From an uncultured Clostridia bacterium (GTDB lineage: Bacteria > Bacillota > Clostridia > Oscillospirales > Ruminococcaceae): a DNA stretch of 64,000 nt. The stretch's first letter is position 1. The number at the start of each line of letters is the position of its first letter. The position numbers and the translations under genes were made by a program. The stretch spans positions 1-64,000 of the forward strand of contig CANDEV010000011.1 of assembly GCA_947383835.1 (NCBI GenBank), written 5' to 3'. Shown one piece after another: positions 25,400 to 31,720 of the stretch. The notes under the pieces are model-generated. The model was given only the letters and a program-made list of their open reading frames with translations. It was not told the origin of the DNA and did not search any database.

Positions 25400-26785
25400 T
25401 CAGCGGTTTTCGTCAAGATAATTCTGCACGCGGTTTTGGATCACTTCGGCGGCTTCCTTTGCGGACTTTTTCCCTGAAAAATATGTCGCCGCCTCCTCGC
25501 TGATAATATTGTTTATACCGCTGTTGTAACGGCTTATATTTTGGGTGCTGTTTATAAAGTCAAGAACCTTTTGAATGTCCTCGTCGGTATTTATACCTAT
25601 GTTTACCGCTGAAATTCCATTCCAAACGGTTTTCTGCTCGTATACCTTTCTGCCGTTATCGTCCTCGTAGTACGGCATTTCCTTTGAAGCCTCAGCAGCC
25701 TTTTCAACAGCCGATACCTTTATCGGGAAACGTTCGCTGTCATTTTTGGCGTAATTGTCCTGATATTCGTCCGAAAGGAAATATTTGAGGAATTCCCAAG
25801 CTCCATCAGGGTTGGAAGCCTTTGCTGCTATGACAAGCTCAAAGTGAGCGTCCAAAACCGCGCCGTTCCCCGCCGCTCCGGGGTAACCCTTTAACGCCAC
25901 GGGAGTTGTGAACGTTTGCTTCTCCATTATGCGAATACTATCGAAATTGCCTATACTGCATATTTTCAGCAGCGTTTCACCGTCGCGGTACGCTTCGTAA
26001 TAATCGTTCCAGTAGCTGTTGCTGTTGGCGTTTATCTGTTCAAGGTCGATCTCGCTGGGAAAACGGTCGGCAAATTCCATGAGTCCCACAAAATCCTCGG
26101 TCGCAAAGCTGCACTTTCCCGTTCCTCTGTCGATAAAATTTTCATAGCACAGGCTTACAACGGACGAAAAAAACTCCGCGCTGCTTATGTTTACGGTAAA
26201 TTCGCCGCCGATAATATTTTTGTCGGGATTTTCGTCGGCAAAATCAATAAATTCATCGACAGTCCAGCCCGAATTGTTTCCCGCCAGCGAAGCCTTGCCC
26301 GCAAGAGTATTTACGCTGAAGCTCGGTGCAAGCTCATAAAGGCTGCCGTTTGTTTCATAAGCTTTCATCACGCTCTCAAGATAATCGGTACGGCTTACAA
26401 CCTCGTCATTATCCATAAACCCGTAAAGGTCGGCAAGAAAACCCTTTGAAATGTAGCTGTCCACAGGCATATACGGGTGCAGTATAATAACGTCGGGAAT
26501 TTTACCCGCAATAATATCGTTGTTCAGACGGGTCAGCGGGTCGTCGGGAAAATCCTTTCCGTACTCCGTGACCTCGACCTTATATTCGGTATTTTTTCTG
26601 TTGAAATCGCTGACGTCCTTTTTCAAACCGTCGTCCATGTATAAAGCGTATGCCGAAACTGTTTTCTTTCCGTCCGACCCGATTTCGGGGACTTGTCCCC
26701 CGCCGTTTTTCCCGCATGAGGACATTCCAAACACCATTGCCGCAGCTAAAACCGCCGCGAAAATTTTCCCTGATATTTTTGACAT
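25400..26785 (-). CDS. ABC transporter solute-binding lipoprotein (carbohydrate type)
   Basis: The 461-residue precursor has a lipoprotein signal ending in FGMSSC and an extracellular solute-binding protein family 1 fold. Recognisable blocks are KIPDVIILHPYMPVDSYISKGFLADLYGFM, LAPSFSVNTLAGK, and the hinge-region motif ASNPDGAWEFLKYFLSDEYQDNYA split by the usual loops. It would deliver a sugar to an ABC permease, but no permease or ATPase gene is in the window. It is paralogous to the next gene upstream, sharing the signal sequence and the C-terminal IQNRVQNYL. AAAGGAGAA precedes ATG 26785. Confidence 0.88.
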   Translation of the reverse strand: MSKISGKIFAAVLAAAMVFGMSSCGKNGGGQVPEIGSDGKKTVSAYALYMDDGLKKDVSDFNRKNTEYKVEVTEYGKDFPDDPLTRLNNDIIAGKIPDVIILHPYMPVDSYISKGFLADLYGFMDNDEVVSRTDYLESVMKAYETNGSLYELAPSFSVNTLAGKASLAGNNSGWTVDEFIDFADENPDKNIIGGEFTVNISSAEFFSSVVSLCYENFIDRGTGKCSFATEDFVGLMEFADRFPSEIDLEQINANSNSYWNDYYEAYRDGETLLKICSIGNFDSIRIMEKQTFTTPVALKGYPGAAGNGAVLDAHFELVIAAKASNPDGAWEFLKYFLSDEYQDNYAKNDSERFPIKVSAVEKAAEASKEMPYYEDDNGRKVYEQKTVWNGISAVNIGINTDEDIQKVLDFINSTQNISRYNSGINNIISEEAATYFSGKKSAKEAAEVIQNRVQNYLDENR

Positions 26786-26815
26786 AATAATTTCTCCTTT
26801 TATCTTCGATAATTT

Positions 26816-28165
26816 TTACTGTTGTTCGTTAAGATAATTCTGTACGCGGTTTTGGATCACTTCCGCAACGTCCTCCGCGGACTTTTGCCCCGAAAAATAT
26901 GCGCCTGCTTCCTCACAGATTATATCAATAATACTGTCGCTGCAATTTACTTCCGCCGCGCCGCTTATCAGGTCGTACACCCTTTGGTTATCCTCATCGG
27001 TGTTGACGCCAATTATTACCTTTTTCCCTGTATCGCCGATATAGTACGGTTCAACATAATCCTTTTCCTCGCCGTCCCAAACAAGCTTTTTAGCATACTC
27101 CGCCTGATCTTCAAGTGTGGAACGCCTTACGGAAAAAACAAGTTTACCAACGAATTTATTCTGATAGCTTCCGGAAAGAAAATATTTAACAAATTCCCAG
27201 CCGCCCTCTGTGTTTGAGCCGTTTGTAAATATGCAGAACCTTGCGCCGTTTGGCTCTATCATAGAACCGTTGCCGCCCGCCCCGGGGTACCCGATAAAGG
27301 TCACTTGATCGCAGAATTGCCCATATTCTATTCTGCGAATGTCGCTGAAAGAGAATAAAGCCACAGAGCTAAATGGCATTGTTCCGGTGCGCATGGCGTA
27401 CAGATGTTTTTGGTAACCGTTCTCGTCAAACGGCGAACTGACAGGCTTGTGGGGGTACTTATCGCAGAACTCCAAAAGTTTTATAAATTCTTCGCTTTCA
27501 AAATTACACGTGCCGCTTATGTAGTCTATGTAATTGTCACCGCCGCAGGATACAAGCGAACGTAGTATACTGTCGCAGTAGTCCCCTGAGAACGGATCGT
27601 CGGGGTACTCGTCAATAAGCTCGATAAACCTGTCAAGGGTCAAACCCTGCTTCTCACCGACAATAGAGGTCTTTCCCGCTGCGGTACTTATAACAAACGA
27701 CGTGATAATGCGGTACAGCTTACCGTCCCGCTCAAAGGCTTTGAAAACGTCGGAAAAATCCCCGCGGCTAAGGTCGGGGTCGTTGTCCATAAGCTCGTAA
27801 AAATCCAAAAGCATACCCTTTTGCGCGTAGCTTTCAAGTGGGAAATCTCCATTATATGTATACAAAAGCACGTCGGGGAATTTTCCCGCCGCTATATCCG
27901 AATTAAAATGGGTGAGATACTCGTCGCCGTATTCCATACTGTACTCCGTAAGCTGCGCCTCGTATTCGCTGTTAAATTTGTTGAACCTTATTATATCATC
28001 ATAAACTGCGGACGAGCCAACGCTTTTAGCCCAGACGTTTATGATTTTCTTCCCCTCCTCGGTAAGCTCGGGCTGACGGGATTCGGGGTCGCTTTTCCCG
28101 CATGAGGACATTCCAAACAACATTACCGCGGCTAAAACTGCCGCGAAAATTTTCCTTGATCTCAT
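26816..28165 (-). CDS. ABC transporter solute-binding lipoprotein, paralogue of the neighbouring gene
   Basis: The start is ATG 28165 (MRSRKIFAAVLAAVMLFGMSSC) after GAGAGGGA; the 16-residue extension to 28213 is not supported. The 449-residue precursor matches its neighbour in signal peptide, overall fold, FPDVLLYTYNGDFPLESYAQKG, the block NTEGGWEFVKYFLSGSYQNKF and the C-terminal AEVIQNRVQNYL. The pair arose by tandem duplication and then diverged, possibly to bind different sugars. It is transcribed from the promoter at 28204-28232 together with the gene at 25400. Confidence 0.88.
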   Translation of the reverse strand: MRSRKIFAAVLAAVMLFGMSSCGKSDPESRQPELTEEGKKIINVWAKSVGSSAVYDDIIRFNKFNSEYEAQLTEYSMEYGDEYLTHFNSDIAAGKFPDVLLYTYNGDFPLESYAQKGMLLDFYELMDNDPDLSRGDFSDVFKAFERDGKLYRIITSFVISTAAGKTSIVGEKQGLTLDRFIELIDEYPDDPFSGDYCDSILRSLVSCGGDNYIDYISGTCNFESEEFIKLLEFCDKYPHKPVSSPFDENGYQKHLYAMRTGTMPFSSVALFSFSDIRRIEYGQFCDQVTFIGYPGAGGNGSMIEPNGARFCIFTNGSNTEGGWEFVKYFLSGSYQNKFVGKLVFSVRRSTLEDQAEYAKKLVWDGEEKDYVEPYYIGDTGKKVIIGVNTDEDNQRVYDLISGAAEVNCSDSIIDIICEEAGAYFSGQKSAEDVAEVIQNRVQNYLNEQQ

Positions 28166-28203
28166 AATAAAATCCCTCTCTGATTGTAAACTTACATAGA
28201 TAA

Positions 28204-28232
28204 ATTTTACCATTGCATTGTTATAAAGTCAA
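28204..28232 (-). promoter_or_regulatory. Promoter of the paired binding-protein genes
   Basis: On the minus strand TTGACT (28227-28232) and TAAAAT (28204-28209) are 17 bp apart. Directly upstream is TGTAACCGTTTTGTAA, which resembles a LacI-family or cre operator but departs from the cre consensus at two positions. Confidence 0.6.
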
Positions 28233-28251
28233 GTTACAAAACGGTTACAAA

Positions 28252-28310
28252 AAGAAGCAAGAGAATTTGACCCGAAGCCTGCTCGGGCAATAAATTCTCT
28301 TGCTTCTAAA
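28252..28310 (-). terminator. Terminator of the membrane-protein gene at 28321
   Basis: AGAAGCAAGAGAATTT pairs with AAATTCTCTTGCTTCT; an inner CCCGA/TCGGG hairpin lies in the loop, and a T-run follows on the minus strand. Confidence 0.8.
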
Positions 28311-28320
28311 ACTCTTGATT

Positions 28321-29025
28321 CTAATAGAGAAGGTCAATATCCGAAACTTCTTCCCGTTCGGGGACTTGAATGTTTATCATCTGCTCATAGGCTGTCGGCT
28401 CGTCCCCCTGCTCCTGCGGGACTTTCTCCAAGCTTACGGGAGCTTCGATATCCTCTGTGACAATTTCAGCCATATCCTCCGAGGGCGGCTCAATGGGGAC
28501 AAGCTTTATCCGCTCCGTGCGTTCCTCCACAAGTTCACCCTCGATATATTCGTCAGCACCGTGGTGCTCCATAGCCGCAAAGGAAATATCCTCCATAGCA
28601 GGGTCAAAAAACGGAAAACCGGGAAGCTCCTTAAGCATTTCCAGATTTGAAATTGCGGAAAAAGCATTTATCTGGCTTAGTCCCGCAATAAGGTAAAGCA
28701 CTGCTCCGATAGGCGAAAAATCGGACTTTGCAAGACATAAAACTACCGCCGCGAAAAATGCCAAAGGCATAGCCGCCATAGTAAAACCGATACGCTTTAT
28801 GCTGCACCCTATAATTGCCAGGACGGTAAAAAGTACGCCGAACAGCGTAAAAAGAGCCATGGAAAGCGGCTCGAAAACTGCACAGGCTATCCCGGCAGGC
28901 AGAATGACAATGGGGAAAATTTTCCCGAAAAGTACGGCTCTGTCCGCGGACTTTTTTAATTTTCCCGCCGCTTTATAATGGGCAAGCGGTCTGTTCTCAT
29001 CGAAAAAAACAGGTTGTTTTTTCAC
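28321..29025 (-). CDS. Membrane protein with four helices and acidic tail, unknown
   Basis: GTG 29025 (VKKQPVFFDENRPLAHY) lies 5 bp after GAGGGGGG and is preferred over TTG 29040. The 234-residue product has a short basic N-terminus and four hydrophobic segments (about 35-55, 60-78, 84-103 and 108-125). A strongly acidic cytoplasmic tail of about 100 residues follows, rich in Glu, Pro and Met. I recognise no family. It lies between the binding-protein genes and the XRE regulator, on the same strand as both, and ends at its own terminator. Confidence 0.6.
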   Translation of the reverse strand: MKKQPVFFDENRPLAHYKAAGKLKKSADRAVLFGKIFPIVILPAGIACAVFEPLSMALFTLFGVLFTVLAIIGCSIKRIGFTMAAMPLAFFAAVVLCLAKSDFSPIGAVLYLIAGLSQINAFSAISNLEMLKELPGFPFFDPAMEDISFAAMEHHGADEYIEGELVEERTERIKLVPIEPPSEDMAEIVTEDIEAPVSLEKVPQEQGDEPTAYEQMINIQVPEREEVSDIDLLY

Positions 29026-29130
29026 GTTGACCCCCCTCAATACAGTATACAGTTGACAGTGTATAATTTAATATACAATAACTTTGCCAATCAAACTTAT
29101 TGTAACATATTTTTACAAATAAATCAAGCG

Positions 29131-29700
29131 TCAACTATCAACTGTCATCAGCTCCGCGTAATATTTTGCAAGCTTTTCCGCAAGCACGCTGACAAGTTTT
29201 ATCGCCTCGGCTTTCAGGGCGGGATTGGCGTAAAATCCCCGCTCCGCAAGAGCGGCGGACTCCTTAGCGTACTCCACAGCATTTACGGTATTTTCCTCAG
29301 AAAGCTCCTCCGCAAGCCGCAAAAGACATCTTGCCTTTACCGCGTAAAATTCGTCACGAAGCTCCCCCCAATCCTCTTCTGTACCTATTTCGGCGGCAGC
29401 CTCGCGGTATCTTCCGTCACAGTAAAGCTTTTTGGTCCTCACAAGCTTTTCGGCGGGAGCTCCCTGCTCACCGCGGGACTCTTCAAAAAGCTCCGAGCCT
29501 GTGGGCGGCATAAGCTCCGATATTGGAATATCCAGCGTTTCGGCAAGATATTCCAAGGTTTTAACGGACGGCGTGGCTGCTCCGCTTTCTATCTGACTAA
29601 GCATATTTCTTGTTATAAAATCGCCCACGACCTCGCTTTGGGTCATTTTTTTTGAGATACGGGCTTCCTTTATCCTTTTTCCTCGTTCGGCAGCGGTCAT
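29131..29700 (-). CDS. XRE-family transcriptional regulator
   Basis: This 189-residue protein has an N-terminal HTH_3 domain (about 8-62: GKRIKEARISKKMTQSEV, ITRNMLSQIESGAATPSVKTLEYLAETLDIPISEL). A helical C-terminal region of about 115 residues follows and may be a TPR-like sensor or dimer domain. The usual two-residue spacing and the SQIESG recognition helix are intact. Its promoter carries the palindrome GTAAAT-N3-ATTTAC next to the -10 box. The same palindrome sits at the same place in two promoters leading to a small membrane peptide and the flotillin operon. The simplest reading is autoregulation plus control of those units, which is inference. Confidence 0.85.
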   Translation of the reverse strand: MTAAERGKRIKEARISKKMTQSEVVGDFITRNMLSQIESGAATPSVKTLEYLAETLDIPISELMPPTGSELFEESRGEQGAPAEKLVRTKKLYCDGRYREAAAEIGTEEDWGELRDEFYAVKARCLLRLAEELSEENTVNAVEYAKESAALAERGFYANPALKAEAIKLVSVLAEKLAKYYAELMTVDS

Positions 29701-29738
29701 TATCAGAACCTCCTCGGTAAAAATTCTTGCATTTTTAT

Positions 29739-29800
29739 GTAAACCGTTTACTTGCTTTGCCCTCCTGCTTCTTTAAGAGATTCATATAAGCAGGAGGCAA
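29739..29800 (-). promoter_or_regulatory. Palindrome and hairpin in the XRE gene leader
   Basis: Between the XRE promoter and start codon lie GTAAACCGTTTAC (29739-29751, a perfect 13-bp palindrome) and a hairpin pairing TTGCCTCCTGCTT (minus strand, 29800-29788) with AAGCAGGAGGGCAA (29770-29757). Neither is followed by a T-run. They may form a second operator and an mRNA stem. Confidence 0.5.
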
Positions 29801-29823
29801 GAAATTTATTTTTCACCTTGTTG

Positions 29824-29870
29824 GTAAATAACATTTACTCTATTGTAACACATTATTTCTCAAAAAGCAA
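29824..29870 (-). promoter_or_regulatory. XRE gene promoter with operator GTAAATNNNATTTAC (site 1)
   Basis: On the minus strand TTGCTT (29865-29870), a 17-bp spacer and TACAAT (29842-29847) are followed after 3 bp by GTAAATGTTATTTAC (29824-29838). The operator would cover the transcription start and block initiation. Confidence 0.7.
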
Positions 29871-29909
29871 TAGGGTAATTAAAATTTCCCAAAAAAATTT
29901 TAAAACCCC

Positions 29910-29956
29910 TTGACAAAGCCGTTTGGACGGTATATAATAAAGTAAATTAAATTTAC
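29910..29956 (+). promoter_or_regulatory. Promoter with operator GTAAATNNNATTTAC (site 2), before a small membrane peptide
   Basis: TTGACA (29910-29915), 17 bp, TATAAT (29933-29938), then 3 bp and GTAAATTAAATTTAC (29942-29956). This is a full-consensus sigma-A promoter with the operator on the start site. Confidence 0.8.
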
Positions 29957-29979
29957 TAAAGTGTGGGTGGGACGGCAAT

Positions 29980-30105
29980 ATGGGTCTGCAAAAAATTTTA
30001 GCTGCTTTATTTTTGTGCATATTTTGCTTTTTTACCGTTTCACCCTTGATTTTGGCAATATTTTTGTATATTTTCTTTAAAATTCACTTGACAAACGGCG
30101 GATAA
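29980..30105 (+). CDS. Small hydrophobic membrane peptide
   Basis: ATG 29980 opens a 41-codon frame whose product is nearly all hydrophobic (LAALFLCIFCFFTVSPLILA and onward), with basic residues at both ends (QKI near the N-terminus, FKIHL near the C-terminus). It would span the membrane once or form a hairpin around the Ser-Pro. The region upstream is G-rich (GTGGGTGGGACGG) rather than a classical Shine-Dalgarno. It follows promoter/operator site 2 directly, and its last codons overlap the -35 box of site 3. It may be a stress peptide or a leader of the next unit; I do not recognise it. Confidence 0.5.
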   Translation: MGLQKILAALFLCIFCFFTVSPLILAIFLYIFFKIHLTNGG

Positions 30106-30135
30106 GATTGTATAATATAGGTAAATGAAATTTAC
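30088..30135 (+). promoter_or_regulatory. Promoter with operator GTAAATNNNATTTAC (site 3), before the PH/NfeD/flotillin unit
   Basis: TTGACA (30088-30093), 17 bp, TATAAT (30111-30116), then 4 bp and GTAAATGAAATTTAC (30121-30135). It reads into the disrupted PH-like gene and the NfeD-flotillin genes. Confidence 0.8.
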
Positions 30136-30179
30136 ACGACAATTTCAGCCGTCCCCGCAGCATTAAGGAGGGTTTAACA

Positions 30180-30567
30180 TGAAAAAGGTTTTTGCCGTAA
30201 GCTTGTGTTTAAACGGTATTCTCGGCGGAGGAATATTTGCGGACAATGAAAAAATTGTGTACCGAACAGGAAAGGTCACAGTCGCGCCGAGATTCAGAAA
30301 CCTTGAAATGCCTTTGGCTGATATTGTATCCGTGGAATGAGGCAGGCTGTTGCTGCTGCCCACGGTGGAACTCAAAATGAAAAACGGAGAGAAATTTAAA
30401 TTTATAGTTTATACTAATTTGCGACTAAAAAGCGTGTAAAAAATCAAGCAAAAATTTGCATATATGATTTTTGCGCAGATTTTTTACCTACGCTTTTAGG
30501 AACAAATTAGTATTACGCCCGCAAAGCGTTCCTCAATACTCTTGCGGAACTGGGCGTAAAGTTTTGA
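30180..30567 (+). pseudogene. PH-like (GRAM/bPH) small protein gene, broken by a stop codon and a MITE-like insertion
   Basis: ATG 30180 follows AAGGAGGG. The frame reads MKKVFAVSLCLNGILGGG, then KIVYRTGKVTVAPRFRNLEM and LADIVSVE. It is stopped by TGA at 30338-30340 and continues in frame as GRLLLLPTVELKMKNGEKFK and FIVYT. There element B (30413-30511) interrupts it. The end of the gene, ARKAFLNTLAELGVKF and TGA at 30565-30567, lies on the far side. Removing the element with one copy of an AT duplication rejoins the two parts in frame. The pattern of short strands with LLLLPTV.L..K.G resembles bacterial PH domains. Two independent lesions mark it as dead. Confidence 0.75.
30413..30511 (-). 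mobile_element. Palindromic MITE-like element family B, copy 2, inserted in a gene
   Basis: The 99-bp element has perfect 9-bp ends ACTAATTTG and CAAATTAGT and the family's A/T-rich arms around a CATATATGA centre. It is inverted relative to copy 1. It interrupts the PH-like gene, which shows that the family has moved rather than being a fixed intergenic feature. Confidence 0.75.
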
Positions 30568-30590
30568 ACATATAAGAAAGGGGATTTTTT

Positions 30591-31301
30591 ATGACCGAAT
30601 GGTGGGAAAGCTTATCCATGCTCGTGCGCGTGCTGTACTGCATTGCGGTACCGTCAACGCTGGTATTGCTTTTGCAGACGATTTTTTCCGTGGCGGGTAT
30701 CGGAGACGACGCTGACATAAATCTAAGCGACACAGGAGGTATCGACTTTGACAGCGACCTCGGCGGCGTTGATGTGGACGTAAACATTGACGTGGATACA
30801 GATGTGGACTTCGATATCAACTCCGATATGGACGGCGATGTTTGTCCCGGCGGCGACGCGGACTCCGTGACCCATGTACACGGCAATTTCGCTTCTCTGC
30901 GGCTGTTTACAATGCAGGGAATTGTAGCGTTTTTGGCTGTTTCCGGCTGGGTCTCCATAGCGGGAGTAAGCATGGGAATGCCCGGAGTTGGAGCTGTACC
31001 GCTTGGCTTTGTAGCGGGATTTTTCGCAATGTACGGCATTGCAAAGCTTGTGCAGATAAGCGGCAGGCTTGCGGAAAACGGCACTATAGATTTTCGGAAC
31101 GCTATCGGCGAGACTGCGGCGGTGTACATACCAATACCTCCCAACTGCGAGGGTGAGGGAAAAGTTACCCTGACCTTGCAGGGACGTTTTATGGAGTGCA
31201 GCGCGGTCTCAAACGAAAAGGAATTGCTGAAAACGGGGACGGTCGTTAGAGTTACCGACCTTAACGGTGAAGTGTTGGTTGTCGAAAAAGTTGACAATTG
31301 A
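30591..31301 (+). CDS. NfeD-family membrane protein partnering flotillin
   Basis: The 236-residue protein has a membrane segment (about 10-32) and an Asp-rich, outward-facing loop (about 40-88) of alternating D and hydrophobic residues (DVDVNIDVDTDVDFD). Two further membrane segments follow (about 102-124 and 130-150), then a C-terminal OB-fold (about 165-236, IGETAAVYIPIPPN...GKVTLTLQG...VVRVTDLNGEVLVVEKV). Short NfeD1b-type proteins are usually encoded beside flotillins and act with them in membrane microdomains. The Asp-rich loop is not part of the standard family and may bind calcium or other cations. Confidence 0.82.
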   Translation: MTEWWESLSMLVRVLYCIAVPSTLVLLLQTIFSVAGIGDDADINLSDTGGIDFDSDLGGVDVDVNIDVDTDVDFDINSDMDGDVCPGGDADSVTHVHGNFASLRLFTMQGIVAFLAVSGWVSIAGVSMGMPGVGAVPLGFVAGFFAMYGIAKLVQISGRLAENGTIDFRNAIGETAAVYIPIPPNCEGEGKVTLTLQGRFMECSAVSNEKELLKTGTVVRVTDLNGEVLVVEKVDN

Positions 31302-31333
31302 CAGTGTACAGTTGATAGTTGGGAGTGACTTTT

Positions 31334-31558
31334 ATGAACTCGCTTATGAGCGTAGCTTTGCTGCTGGGAACGAGACAGCAAATGATAATAAACAAGCTGA
31401 CTGAATGCTGCGCGTTCTCGGAGGAAAGCGCGGTGTCTCTTGAAACGGCGGGAGTTTTAAATCCGGGAGTTTTGCCCAAATTTACAAAAAGATTGGTAAA
31501 AAGAAATATTTTAAAGCAAACGACAGACGGTAGTTATTACCTTAACAGGAAAAATTAA
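31334..31558 (+). CDS. Small protein with winged-helix-like C-terminus, unknown
   Basis: ATG 31334 follows GGGAGTG, giving 74 residues. The sequence SVALLLGTRQQMIINKLTE suggests a helix, and the C-terminal LPKFTKRLVKRNILKQTTDG with YYLNR resembles the recognition helix and wing of a small winged-helix domain. It sits between nfeD and flotillin genes with the same orientation, so it is part of that operon. I do not recognise a named family. Confidence 0.55.
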   Translation: MNSLMSVALLLGTRQQMIINKLTECCAFSEESAVSLETAGVLNPGVLPKFTKRLVKRNILKQTTDGSYYLNRKN

Positions 31559-31570
31559 CGGAGGTACAAT

Positions 31571-31681
31571 ATGGAATTTTTATTTGAAATAGTCGGCGAA
31601 TTTGCCGAAGTTGTTCTCGACGATATTATTGATTATTTTGCAGGAAAAATAGAAGCTGCAAAGGCAAAAAAACGTACATAA
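31571..31681 (+). CDS. Small amphipathic protein upstream of flotillin
   Basis: ATG 31571 lies right after GGAGGTAC and opens a 36-codon frame. The product has a hydrophobic and acidic N-terminal half (EFLFEIVGEFAEVVLDDIID) and a basic Ala/Lys tail. This layout suggests a helix lying on the membrane. The spacing of about 40 bp to the flotillin gene and the good ribosome binding site support expression. Function unknown. Confidence 0.5.
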   Translation: MEFLFEIVGEFAEVVLDDIIDYFAGKIEAAKAKKRT

Positions 31682-31720
31682 TTATTTTTACATAAAATTT
31701 ATTTTTGGAGGTAATGAACT

